Positions 8,504-17,056 of a DNA stretch of 64,000 bases are shown here, piece after piece. How positions within the stretch are numbered: position 1 is the first letter of the stretch; every line of letters begins with the position of its first letter. Made by a program: the position numbers and the translations under genes. This DNA comes from Streptomyces sp. NBC_01224 (GTDB lineage: Bacteria; Actinomycetota; Actinomycetes; Streptomycetales; Streptomycetaceae), in the NCBI RefSeq assembly GCF_036002945.1, contig NZ_CP108529.1, forward strand, positions 2,170,001-2,234,000, given 5' to 3'. The notes under the pieces were generated by a model. The model had not been told where the DNA came from. It worked only from the letters and a program-made list of their open reading frames with translations, and made no database searches.

Positions 8504-8650
8504 TCATTTGCCCAGGCCAGAAGCTTTGTCTATGAGTTCCGCGACATCTGACCGTCCGACGCCGTCGAGGACCACGTCGCGGGTGATCTCCGGCAGCAGC
8601 CCGCCGCCGCTGTTGGCCGGTGGTCGAGGTGGGGCGGAGTGAGCGAGGCG
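8504..8650 (-). other. possible 3' gene fragment between peroxidase and integrase
   Basis: The minus strand is open and plausibly coding just before the TCA at 8504: LLPEITRDVVLDGVGRSDVA followed by ELIDKASGLGK. It has no start of its own that makes sense and follows directly after the stop of the DyP gene. It could be the end of a gene truncated during rearrangement next to the integrase. Family not recognised; this may be chance. Confidence 0.25.
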
Positions 8651-8654
8651 GACT

Positions 8655-9866
8655 TCATGTCCAGAGCTGTTCGCCGAAAGTCCCGGCGGGTGCGGTGCCG
8701 GGCAGGACGTAGGCCACGGCCGAGGCGCGATGTTGGAGAAAGGGGGTGAGGGCGTCGCGGGCGGCCAGACGGTCCTGGACGCGGGTGAACTGGGCAGGGT
8801 CGCGCATGAAGGCGCAGAAGAGAAGGCCGCGGTCGGTCGGGCCGTCGTCGTAGCTGTAGCTGCGGCGGAGCATACGGGCGCCGCCGTCGAAGCGGGGGCT
8901 GGCAAGACGCACGTGGGCGGTGGCCGGGATGACGTAGGAACCGTCGGGGTTCTTGGCGTAGATGTCCGGCTCGTCATGCTCGGCGGTACCGCTGAGGGGG
9001 ACACCGTCGCGGGCGCGGCGGCCTATCACCCGGTCGCGCCGGCCCTCGGGAAGGGCCGCGAAGCCGGTGACGTCCATGTGGATCCTGCGGTAGACCAGAA
9101 CGGTGCCGTTCCGGTGGGCTCCGGATGGGCCCCAGACCCACCGCTCGGCCGCCGCGTGATCGGGGTTGGCGGTGCCGTCCTTGGAGCCGAACAAGTTGCG
9201 CGGGGTGGTGCCCGGCGCCGTGTGGGGCAGGAAGCCGGACTGGGTCCAGCGCGGTACGGCGCCGGCGGCGTGTGCGGCCGTGCCGACGAGTTCGGCGACG
9301 ATGGTGAGGGTCCAGCGGTCGGCTGCGCACAGTTGGACCAGGATGTCGCCGTTGCTGCGGTGCGGGTCGAGACGGTCGCCGGGGAAGGGCGGCAACTCGC
9401 CAAGAGAATCGGGGACGTTGAGGCCGAGGCGGGTGGCAAGGGCGGGGCCGATGCCGACCAGGGAGGTGAGCCGGGTCGCGCCGCCGCCCCGGAGTCGCGG
9501 GTCCGGCGGGGCGTCGGAGGCTGCGGTGGCGAGCGTGCGGGTCAACGCGTCGAGGACGCCGCGCAGGGTCTTCTGGTCGGTGGCGGCGGAGGTCTGCGGG
9601 AGGTCGAAGGAGAGCAGGTACGTCGCCGGTTGCTGGGGCGCCGTGACACCCGCCTGTCGGACGCCGTGGAAGGGAATCGCGGCCTCGGCCGCCGGGGCGC
9701 CGGTGGTGGCACGGACGGTTGTCCGGCCGTCTCTCGCCAGTTCGTCGGCCGCCGCGCCGATCCCGGCGGCAAGCACCGCTCCGCCGGCGAGCAGTGCTCG
9801 GCGCCGCCCGAAACGGGTTGCCGCGGGTCGGGGTGAATCCTGCGCATTTCCCTGTTCGGTGGGCAT
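8655..9866 (-). CDS. Tat-exported DyP-type heme peroxidase (EfeB-like)
   Basis: 403 aa, normal for secreted DyP peroxidases. The N-terminus has a twin-arginine signal (RFGRRRALLAGGAVLAAG). The family GxxDG motif is present (FGSKDGT, catalytic D230), the proximal heme ligand is H318 in TAHVRLASPR, and the distal Arg region is MLRRSYSY. The reaction is H2O2-dependent oxidation of porphyrins, dyes or phenolics. In EfeUOB systems the relative EfeB acts with an iron permease, but no efeU or efeO gene is nearby. Start is the ATG at 9866; the Shine-Dalgarno is weak. Confidence 0.9.
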   Translation of the reverse strand: MPTEQGNAQDSPRPAATRFGRRRALLAGGAVLAAGIGAAADELARDGRTTVRATTGAPAAEAAIPFHGVRQAGVTAPQQPATYLLSFDLPQTSAATDQKTLRGVLDALTRTLATAASDAPPDPRLRGGGATRLTSLVGIGPALATRLGLNVPDSLGELPPFPGDRLDPHRSNGDILVQLCAADRWTLTIVAELVGTAAHAAGAVPRWTQSGFLPHTAPGTTPRNLFGSKDGTANPDHAAAERWVWGPSGAHRNGTVLVYRRIHMDVTGFAALPEGRRDRVIGRRARDGVPLSGTAEHDEPDIYAKNPDGSYVIPATAHVRLASPRFDGGARMLRRSYSYDDGPTDRGLLFCAFMRDPAQFTRVQDRLAARDALTPFLQHRASAVAYVLPGTAPAGTFGEQLWT

Positions 9867-9896
9867 ACGCCTATTGGAGACGATAAAACAACTGCC

Positions 9897-11264
9897 ATGC
9901 AAATCCTGTCTGGAGAAGGCCTGTTGACGCGTTCGGCCGTTCCGGCGGCCGTCTTCCGGGCGGCGCTGCGTCTGTCGGTGCTGGTCGTCTCGGTCGCCAT
10001 GGCGGCCACCGGGTGCTCCGGTACGGGGTCGCCGTCGGACGATGCGCGGCATCCGGCGGGGAGCGTGCTGCGCGTTCCGCAGGACTTCCCCTCGGTGCAA
10101 CAGGCGGTCGACGCCGCTCGTGAGGGCGAGACGGTGCTGATCGGCCCGGGCGTGTACCGGGAGAGCGTGCGCGTCACCAGGCCCCGCGTGGTACTGCGCG
10201 GAACGGACCGCAACAAGGTGGTCTTCGACGGCGGCGTGCGTCTGGCCAACGGCATCACCGTGACCGGCGCCGGCTCGGTGGTCGAGAACCTCACCGTGCA
10301 CGGCTATCTCGCCAACGGCGTGCTGTTCACCGGCGTCACCGACGAGCGCTTGCAGCAGCGCGGCGCCGGCGGCTCCGCCTACGACCCGCTGGACACCACC
10401 CGCTTCCCTCCCGTCCGGGGCTTCCGCGCGACCCGGGTGACGTCGTACAACAACGGTCTGTACGGCATCTACGCCTTTGACGCGCGCGACGGCGTGATCG
10501 AGGACTCCTACGCCTCCGGGCACGCAGACTCCGGCATCTACGTCGGCCAGTGCAAGCCCTGCGCCACCGTCGTCCGTGGCAACACGGTGGAGCGCAACGC
10601 GGTCGGCATCGAACTGACCAATGCCTCGGACGGCCTGTCGGTGCTGGGCAATCGCGTCGCCCGCAACCGGGTCGGCGTCACGGTCAACTCCAACGACCTG
10701 GAGGCCCTCGCCCCGCAGCACGGCGCGGTGATCGCGGGCAACGTGGTCGCAGACAACAACGCCGCCGACACGCCCGAGCAGGCGGACGGGGGCTTCGGCA
10801 TCGGCATCGGCATCGGCGGCGGCACCGCGAACCGCGTCCAGCGCAACCTGGTCCGGGGCAACCGGGCGGCCGGAGTGATCGTCACCGACCCGCCGGGGCA
10901 TCCGGCGAGCGGCAATCGCGTCGAGGGCAACCGCGCCACCGGCAATGGCATCGACCTCGTGCTGGCCTCTGTCGACCCCGGCAACTGTTTCGCCGGCAAC
11001 CGGCCCGCCACCCAGAGCCCGGACGGCCTGGAGGGGCGCGCGGGCTGCGGCGCCCGCGGTCGGGGCGCGCTGCCCAGCGGCCGGACAGCGCCGGTGCAGG
11101 CGCCGCCCGGCGTTCCGTTCAGCCAGGTGCCGGCCCCACCCGCCCAGCCGTCCATGCCGGACCCGACGGCCCCGGGCAGCCCGGCGACCGGCCTGCCGGG
11201 GGCCGTCGACGCGGCCGCGTACCCGCTCCCGAAGGACGTGGACGCAGTGCCGCACTCGCGCTGA
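9897..11264 (+). CDS. secreted right-handed beta-helix lipoprotein
   Basis: 455 aa. A signal peptide ends in the lipobox MAATGC, so lipidation at that Cys is expected. VPQDFPSVQQAVDAAREG and GPGVYRESVRV are the classic entry to a pectate-lyase-like/NosD-type parallel beta-helix. Repeated Asn ladders (VRGNTVERN, VLGNRVARN, IAGNVVADNN) run through residues 90-350, followed by a Pro-rich tail. TTG at 9924 behind GGAGAAGG is an alternative and perhaps better start, as it gives a tighter signal peptide. Substrate unknown. Divergent from the DyP gene with only 30 bp between. Confidence 0.8.
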   Translation: MQILSGEGLLTRSAVPAAVFRAALRLSVLVVSVAMAATGCSGTGSPSDDARHPAGSVLRVPQDFPSVQQAVDAAREGETVLIGPGVYRESVRVTRPRVVLRGTDRNKVVFDGGVRLANGITVTGAGSVVENLTVHGYLANGVLFTGVTDERLQQRGAGGSAYDPLDTTRFPPVRGFRATRVTSYNNGLYGIYAFDARDGVIEDSYASGHADSGIYVGQCKPCATVVRGNTVERNAVGIELTNASDGLSVLGNRVARNRVGVTVNSNDLEALAPQHGAVIAGNVVADNNAADTPEQADGGFGIGIGIGGGTANRVQRNLVRGNRAAGVIVTDPPGHPASGNRVEGNRATGNGIDLVLASVDPGNCFAGNRPATQSPDGLEGRAGCGARGRGALPSGRTAPVQAPPGVPFSQVPAPPAQPSMPDPTAPGSPATGLPGAVDAAAYPLPKDVDAVPHSR

Positions 11265-11372
11265 GCATGGTGCCGCGGTGGACTCGGTCCCCGTTCACCG
11301 TGCCGCCCCGAAGGGTGGGCCGAGGAGCGTCGTCGGCACTCACGGAAGCCGGGGCGCATCGGCACAGAGATG

Positions 11373-12203
11373 TCAGCTGGTGGCCCACGGCGCCTCGGGG
11401 AGCTTCGCGCGGCCGTCGCGTCCGGAGAACTCCAGGGTGGTCGGGGTCCCCAGGCCCGGCATCCGCATCGTCACCCGTCGCAGGCCGCCGTCACCGTCGA
11501 CCCAGTACGTCAGCGGCGACCGTCCGCCGTCGGGCCCCGCACCGGGCGTGGCACCCTGGGCTCGCGGCCCGGCGAACCGGTCGTAGCTGCGGCCGTCGAT
11601 GCGTTCGCGCCCCAGCCGGCGAGCCCCGGACTGTGCGAGCAACAGCGGGTTGTCGGGGCGGTCCGCGCCCAGCCCGATCAGCAACTGAAGCCCGGCGTCC
11701 AGAGGATCGGTCGTGTAGGAGCGCGCGGACCAGCCCGAGCGCGGGATGTGCTCGGCCTGTTGCCAGGCCTGGCTGTTGTCTCCCTTGGGCGCGGGGGCCA
11801 GGCCGAGGCCGCCGGTGTCCCAGACGATCAGCCCGTGGTCGAGCTGCCCGGTGGCGGGTCCGGAGGTCCCGGAGGAACCGGAGGCCCCGGTGACCTGGTA
11901 GCTCCCCACGGCCCGGTGGGTTCGGTAGTCCACGACCCCCTTGACCCGCACCACCACTCCGCCGCCCTCGGTGGCCGTGAGGGTCACCGCCACGGGACTG
12001 GCCTGGTACAGATTCAGCCGCGACAGCGCCAGCCTGGACGCCTCCTCCGTCGTCACCGGCCGCTCGGTGGCGGTGTCGTCGGAGAAGGTCCGGTAGGCGG
12101 CCAGGCCGCCCACTGCGACACCGCACGCCGTGATCGCGATCAGTGTTCTCAACCAGAGGGCCCGACGCGGCGTACGGCCGTCGGTCTTTCTCTTCCGAGC
12201 CAT
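11373..12203 (-). CDS. membrane-anchored extracytoplasmic protein, unknown function
   Basis: 276 aa. A basic N-terminus (MARKRKTDGRTPRR) is followed by one membrane segment (LWLRTLIAITACGVAVGGLAA), then an extracytoplasmic domain. The domain pattern of a small hydrophobic beta-sheet protein with LTYWVDGDGGLRRVTMRMPG recalls LolA/LppX-like folds, but this is only an impression. It follows the sortase-substrate gene on the same strand after a strong hairpin, so it may be transcribed separately. Convergent with the beta-helix gene. Confidence 0.65.
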   Translation of the reverse strand: MARKRKTDGRTPRRALWLRTLIAITACGVAVGGLAAYRTFSDDTATERPVTTEEASRLALSRLNLYQASPVAVTLTATEGGGVVVRVKGVVDYRTHRAVGSYQVTGASGSSGTSGPATGQLDHGLIVWDTGGLGLAPAPKGDNSQAWQQAEHIPRSGWSARSYTTDPLDAGLQLLIGLGADRPDNPLLLAQSGARRLGRERIDGRSYDRFAGPRAQGATPGAGPDGGRSPLTYWVDGDGGLRRVTMRMPGLGTPTTLEFSGRDGRAKLPEAPWATS

Positions 12204-12238
12204 GCGGTCGCCTTCTCTCGTCGGTCGGTCACACAGGA

Positions 12239-12275
12239 GGGCGGGTTCGCGAACCGCTGGTCCGCGAACCCGCCC
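12239..12275 (-). terminator. GC-rich hairpin between surface-protein gene and 11373 gene
   Basis: gggcgggttcgcg (12239-12251) pairs perfectly with cgcgaacccgccc (12263-12275) around an 11-nt loop. It lies 46 bp after the stop of the surface-protein gene. There is no T-run, as is usual for streptomycete intrinsic terminators. Confidence 0.65.
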
Positions 12276-12320
12276 AGTCCGGCCCGGAGGGTCACCGGTG
12301 CCGGTCGCCCCGCTTCGGGG

Positions 12321-15092
12321 CTAGCGGTGCTGTGCCCTTCGCCTGCGCATCAGTACGACCAGAGCCCCGCCGAGGGCGGTGAGCGCGGCGCAGCCGGCCA
12401 GGGCCAGCAGAACCGCCTGGCTCATGCCGGTGGACGCTAGGCCCGAGTTGGACGCGTGGCCCGGTGCACCCGGTACACCCGGGGCGCCTGGAGCCCCCGG
12501 CGAACCCGGTTTGCCCGGCGCCGGCGTCGTCGGTGTCGGCGTCGGAGTGGGGCCGGGCAGCCGCTCGTTGACCGCGGTCACCGAGACCCCCTCGTCGAGG
12601 TTGTCGGAGGTCAGTACCAGCGGCCCGAACACCGCCACGTCGGGTACGGCGTACCCTTCGGGCGGGCTGACCTCCTGCCAGTAGTACGTCCCCGGCGCGC
12701 CGGCGCCCTGGCAGATGCCGTCGGTCCCGGTCAGGCAGGGCTTGTCGACCGGCGTGTCCGGCTCCGTCCCGGTGGCCTGCAAGCCGTCGGAACCATTCGT
12801 CTCCTTCCACAGCTGGAACTTCGCCTTCGCCAGCGGCTTGCCGTCCTGGTCGTGCTTGACCAGGCGCAGCGCGCCTTCCTGTTGCCGGAAGCCGAAGTCG
12901 TAGGTGTGGTCGTTCTCTCCCGGCCCGCCGGTGGTCAGCGCCCGTTCCGGGTACTTCGCGCCGGACGGGACGATTCCCTTGGAGTCGATGAAGTGGTTGT
13001 CGCCGACATCCGCCTCTGTGGGCACCCACTGGTGGAGCGGGCCGCCCTTGGCGTAGTCGGCCGGTTTGTCGAGGCGGATGGTGTACTTGGTCCTCGGCTT
13101 CAGGCCGCCGGTGACATTGGAGTCGTCGAAGTAGTACTCGCCACGCGCCGTCGTCTCGGTCGTGCCCACGAGCTTCCCCGACTCGTCGTACAGGTTGACG
13201 GTCGCGCCCACGACCGGCCGCTGGCCCGGGTTCTGGATGCCCTTGCGCTCGGGGTCGTACCAGACCCGGTTGCCGATCTGGAGCGGGGCCTGGTCGCAGA
13301 GCACCTCCAGGTCGCCCATCGAGGCGCCCTTGCCGAACGGGGCTACGGTGCCCGGCGGGTTGAGGCGCAGGCCGAACTTCGGGTCTTGCGTGCCGTCGCG
13401 CTGGAGGAACGACGTGCCGTACCCGAGGGCGGTGTGGTTGGGGTCGAAAGCGGAGGTCGCAATGGTGTTCTCGGCCTTGGAGAGCGTCATGCCGGCGAAC
13501 GCCGTGTTGCGGTGACCACCCCAGCTGGTGTCGAAGAAACGGGTGCCCCGGGGGGAGAGCCCGCAGCCGTTGTTGGTGTCCATCACATACATGCCGTCCG
13601 CCGGGCAGGCCTTGTTCAGGTCACCACCCGACATGACGATGGCGGCGGAGTTCGGCGTGGGACCGGCTGGCGCGCGGTCGCCGAAGCGGTCGCGGAAGGC
13701 CAGCAGCATCGAGCCGTCTGTCTCGAAGGCGATCTCGCCCAACTCCGGTTCGGGTTTGGCGATGGTGGAGTTGCCACACGGCCGGCCGTTCTGCGAGTCC
13801 GGGTAGGTGCTCGTCCACGGGAACCAGCCCGCGCCGTCGCATGGGCCACTGCCAACCGTGGACTGACGCGGGTAGTCCAGCGGTTGGTCCAGCACCGCCT
13901 TGCGGAACGCTCCGGTGGCGAGGTCGAAGGGCATGACCACCGCGCGCAGGTCCGAGAGCTTCCCGGTGGACTCGCCGGAGCACACGCCGCCGAGGTAGCC
14001 GACGCCGTCCTGCAGGCCGAGGCCGAAGGGGCGCCAGTCCCCGGCCGCCGGACAGCCCGGGTCCGGGATGGCGTAGACGGCCTTCGGCGCCGAAGCGGTC
14101 GCCGCCGTGGCGTCGTAGCGGTAGAGCTTGCGATTGTTGAGGTTGACGACGAACAGGTCCTTGCCGTCATCGGTGATCTTGATGCCGCCCAGGCTCTCCT
14201 TGCCCGGTACGGCAAGGAAGGCATCGTCAGGCCCCGACCCGTGCGCCGTCGTCCCCGCGTCCGGGACGACGGTGAACAGGGTGGTCTTCTTCTGCGCGCG
14301 ATCGGTCACGTAGATGCCCCCGGCGCCACCCGGACCGTAGTCCGTGGTGCGCTTGGCCACCGCCGAGGAGAACACCCGCTTGTCTGCCTTGTTCCACGCG
14401 ATGCCGAACAGCGTGCCGGTGTCGGCGTTGGTGGCGATGTCCGTGACGTTGACGTCGACGCCGTCCTGGCCGCGTGCGTCGTACGGGAAGGAGACCAGCG
14501 TGCGCTGAGCCCCACCCTCGCGCGTGGTGGGCTGACAGGTCGTCATCAGCGGTGCGTTCTTCTGGCAGTAGTCACCGGGGCTCCACAGCCCGGTGGTGTA
14601 CGCCACGCTCTTCCCGCCGGAGAGGTCGACGAACTCCTCGTTGCTGCTCAACTGGTTGGGCGCACCGTCCAGTCCCTGGCGCGAGGCGAAGGCCGGGAAC
14701 AGCACACCGGCTTTCGGATTCACCACCTGCACCCGGTACTTGCCGTTGGCGGTCCCGCCCGCCGCCGGGGTCAGAGTCACGGTGCCGTCGGCCACCGTCA
14801 CCCCCTCGATACCCGCCCCGGCGTCGTCGGTGAGGGTCACCTTGACGCCCGCGATGCCTGGTTCCAGCGCGGGCGTCCACACGCCGCTGGTGTCCACGGC
14901 CCGGATCACCCGGACCGTCACCGACCCGTCGTCCGCCTGCGAGTACGCCGCAGGCGCCATGGCTAACGAGCCACTACCGATTCCCAAGGCGAGCGCGACC
15001 ACGCAGCCAACAGTGCGGCGACCGAGCACGCTCGGCCGCCGCCGACGTGACTCGGGCGCGGCTCCCTTCGCTTGTTCATTTATAGATGTCAT
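12321..15092 (-). CDS. LAxTG sortase-anchored surface protein with Cna-B/SdrD-like domains
   Basis: 923 aa. It has an export signal (about residues 25-50), a large N-terminal region of about 550 residues with NHL/propeller-like loops (GTLFGIAW, GGIYVTD, FVVNLNNRKLYRYD), then an SdrD-B-like domain (IGNRVWYDPERKGIQNPGQ, VNLYDESG). A Cna-B/prealbumin-like domain follows (LRLVKHDQDGKPLAKAKFQL, YWQEVSPPEGYAVP), then a Thr/Pro stretch, a short collagen-like GxP run, LASTG (885-889), a membrane helix and RRRR. LAxTG is the class-E sortase signal of Streptomyces, so the protein is probably covalently attached to peptidoglycan. No sortase gene is in the window. Confidence 0.88.
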   Translation of the reverse strand: MTSINEQAKGAAPESRRRRPSVLGRRTVGCVVALALGIGSGSLAMAPAAYSQADDGSVTVRVIRAVDTSGVWTPALEPGIAGVKVTLTDDAGAGIEGVTVADGTVTLTPAAGGTANGKYRVQVVNPKAGVLFPAFASRQGLDGAPNQLSSNEEFVDLSGGKSVAYTTGLWSPGDYCQKNAPLMTTCQPTTREGGAQRTLVSFPYDARGQDGVDVNVTDIATNADTGTLFGIAWNKADKRVFSSAVAKRTTDYGPGGAGGIYVTDRAQKKTTLFTVVPDAGTTAHGSGPDDAFLAVPGKESLGGIKITDDGKDLFVVNLNNRKLYRYDATAATASAPKAVYAIPDPGCPAAGDWRPFGLGLQDGVGYLGGVCSGESTGKLSDLRAVVMPFDLATGAFRKAVLDQPLDYPRQSTVGSGPCDGAGWFPWTSTYPDSQNGRPCGNSTIAKPEPELGEIAFETDGSMLLAFRDRFGDRAPAGPTPNSAAIVMSGGDLNKACPADGMYVMDTNNGCGLSPRGTRFFDTSWGGHRNTAFAGMTLSKAENTIATSAFDPNHTALGYGTSFLQRDGTQDPKFGLRLNPPGTVAPFGKGASMGDLEVLCDQAPLQIGNRVWYDPERKGIQNPGQRPVVGATVNLYDESGKLVGTTETTARGEYYFDDSNVTGGLKPRTKYTIRLDKPADYAKGGPLHQWVPTEADVGDNHFIDSKGIVPSGAKYPERALTTGGPGENDHTYDFGFRQQEGALRLVKHDQDGKPLAKAKFQLWKETNGSDGLQATGTEPDTPVDKPCLTGTDGICQGAGAPGTYYWQEVSPPEGYAVPDVAVFGPLVLTSDNLDEGVSVTAVNERLPGPTPTPTPTTPAPGKPGSPGAPGAPGVPGAPGHASNSGLASTGMSQAVLLALAGCAALTALGGALVVLMRRRRAQHR

Positions 15093-15954
15093 CTCCTGCT
15101 CTCAGCGTTCAGAAGGGCCTGACGCCCTGCTCGTGGGGGAGTACATAGAGATGCGGAGAACCGCCTTGCCAGCGATCTTAGAAGGGCTTTGGGCAAGATC
15201 GTGGCGGAATGGCGAACTCGTCCTCCGCCAAACCCTCGCGCAACGGCCTCTGAGCGCATCGCAGGCGAGGTGGCGAGGTGGCGAGCGAAGCTCCCACGCC
15301 TGTCGCACCGGTCGCTGCAGACGCGGACGCCCTCCGGGTTCTGGCCGAACTCGACGACGACACAGTCATCGTGATCGTTCGCCGGGTCCGCACCGCCGAC
15401 CGCAGTTCCGGCCAGCGCGCCCGGGGGATCGCCGTACCGCACCGCCCCCTCACGGGGCCACACAAGTGAAGGGAAGGGGACCGGAAACGGCCGGGCCCGG
15501 GGCAGACCGTATGAGCAAGGCGCTGCGGCGGAGCGGGAAAGGAAGGTGACAGTGGTGCCCCCCAGGAGGGCGACGGGCGACGACGTCTGCTGCCGACCTG
15601 GGTGTCGCCGGGGCATGGTGAACCGGCCGTCGCGGATGTCTCGTCGGCAGACACGTGAGGGTACGGGCCCGGTCGGACGCGACATCCACCGCACCGACGC
15701 CCCCGCGCTGTCACACGCGCCGTAGAAAAAGGCGACCCGGAGAATCGCCATGCCCGCCGTGACGAACGAGCCCGCAAGCGCACTGTGCGACCCCGTCGCC
15801 ACACTGACGAGCAGCATCGCCCACTGCTCGTCAGAAAGATCCCCTCGCCCCACACCGCGAGATCATCACGGAGTGCGGGACGATACGCGAAGCCCCTTCC
15901 GCGACGTCCAGGGGGTGTGACCCGACGGTTCCCCGGTCCAGGCACTGCGCCTGC
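15093..15954. other. 862-bp gene-poor interval with IS relic and a doubtful small ORF
   Basis: No convincing full gene. At 15780-15853 on the minus strand, MGRGDLSDEQWA is the typical start of an IS5-type transposase, and similarity ends within about 20 residues. At 15278-15469 on the plus strand a 63-aa frame with good GC3 (DALRVLAELDDDTVIVIVRR) could be a small gene or a fragment; it has no recognised domain. The rest, including the 5' flank of the surface-protein gene, shows no feature I can name. Confidence 0.5.
15780..15853 (-). pseudogene. N-terminal stub of an IS5-type transposase
   Basis: The minus strand from 15853 reads MGRGDLSDEQWAMLL, the conserved opening of many actinobacterial IS5-type transposases, then diverges with no catalytic part. 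A separate relic from the copies at 4-6.5 kb, whose N-terminal sequence is different. Confidence 0.6.
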
Positions 15955-16797
15955 TCACGGGGCCGTCGGCCGTTCCGGGCGGCGCTGGCGACCGACGTCG
16001 CGGACGAGGTCCAGGCCGAGGACGCGGTCGAGATGGGCGAAGGTCTCGAACTTGGCACCGGCCGGCACATCGGACCGTCCCGCGACGTCGGCCAGCAGAT
16101 CCAGTACGGCGTCGACACCGAGGTCGTCGACGAGCGCTGCATGCGACTGTCGCAGCAGGTCGGCGGGGATCGGCCTGGACGGCTCCTGCGCCCAGTCGGC
16201 CACCTGCTGACGCCACTGCCGCAGTGTGCGCCGGGCGTCGGCCAGCGCTTCACCGGTGACCGTGACAGGTGTGCCATAAGGGCGGCCGAGCAACAGCAGG
16301 CGCACGGCCAGTGGGTCGGCGACCTCCGGTACGAGTACGTCCGGAAGATCCGGGGAGAGAAGGTGACCGGGGTCTGGGACACCATCGTCCAGCGGCGCCG
16401 TACTGACCTGCCCCACATCGATCCGGACCCCACCCATGGCGTCGTCCGTGTCGGCGCCCTGGGCGACCACGTGTACGTCGGCGGGGCCGCCGAGTGCCCC
16501 GTCCGGATGGTGGCCTGAGACGAGGAGGGGCGGATGGATGCCGAGCACCGTCATGACGCGGTCGAGCGCCCGGGCCTGATCGCGCGTCAAGTCGGGGGTG
16601 GTGAGGACCGTGACGACCTGGAGGCCGTTCAGCTCCGCGGTGCGCGCCAGTACGTCACCGACCAGCGGCACACGCAGGTACACCGGACCGACCCCGGTGC
16701 CGATGGCCGGCAGATGGACGCAGCTGCGCAGCAGGCGGCGGGGTGCGGCGGGGATCTCCACGAGGTGACCGGTGCGGGTGTCGGCGATACGCAGCAT
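15955..16797 (-). CDS. cysteinyl-tRNA-synthetase-like protein lacking HIGH and KMSKS
   Basis: 280 aa, far shorter than CysS (about 460). The order of elements still follows CysS: an opening strand CVHLPAIG, the region corresponding to HIGH reading PVYLRVPLVGDVLARTAELNG (38-58), VVTVLTTPDL (61-70) at the NITDIDDK position, then DPLAVRLLLLGRPY (161-174) corresponding to the CysS DPLALRYALLSAHY helix, and a DALR-like helical end (ALVDDLGVDAVLDLL). The HIGH histidines and the KMSKS loop (about 145-155) are absent, so aminoacylation is unlikely. Such paralogues could be amino-acid binding, or tRNA/peptide-modifying. Role unknown. Confidence 0.65.
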   Translation of the reverse strand: MLRIADTRTGHLVEIPAAPRRLLRSCVHLPAIGTGVGPVYLRVPLVGDVLARTAELNGLQVVTVLTTPDLTRDQARALDRVMTVLGIHPPLLVSGHHPDGALGGPADVHVVAQGADTDDAMGGVRIDVGQVSTAPLDDGVPDPGHLLSPDLPDVLVPEVADPLAVRLLLLGRPYGTPVTVTGEALADARRTLRQWRQQVADWAQEPSRPIPADLLRQSHAALVDDLGVDAVLDLLADVAGRSDVPAGAKFETFAHLDRVLGLDLVRDVGRQRRPERPTAP

Positions 16798-17011
16798 GCT
16801 CGGAGGCTAGTCGCGGGTACCACCCGCTCGTGGGAGAAACCGGTCGGGGCGGCGGTGTTGCGAAACACGGAGCAGCACATGGGGCGAAGATGACGGGCCC
16901 GCGCCGCTTCAGTCCACCAGTCCGCGCCACTGATGCCTTCTGACGGAAATGTCCCCCAGGCGTATCATGTTTGGGTTGGTGCACGCTCACGTGCACGGCC
17001 CGGAAGGGCGG

Positions 17012-17032
17012 CCCCGGTGCGTATTGCCGGGG
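17012..17032 (+). terminator. candidate hairpin between the CysS-like and DUF5994-like genes
   Basis: ccccgg (17012-17017) and ccgggg (17027-17032) form a short stem, with T-rich cgttgttgtgt following on the plus strand. It lies 25 bp beyond the stop of the minus-strand gene at 17057. A second small hairpin, gcacg-ctca-cgtgc, lies at 16981-16994. The T-rich side points the wrong way for the minus-strand gene, so the role is uncertain. Confidence 0.3.
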
Positions 17033-17056
17033 TCGTTGTTGTGTATTGCCTCCCGG

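Noticed and set aside
8655-11255. 866-aa minus-strand frame extending the peroxidase upstream
   Set aside because: The upstream ~460 residues are antisense to the beta-helix lipoprotein; the peroxidase starts with its Tat signal at 9866.
12456-14966. Long open frame on the plus strand opposite the surface-protein gene (similarly 23715-26849 opposite mnhA)
   Set aside because: Translations are rich in R, G, A and H without domain signatures, as expected for the antisense of GC-rich genes; the minus-strand genes have clear motifs.
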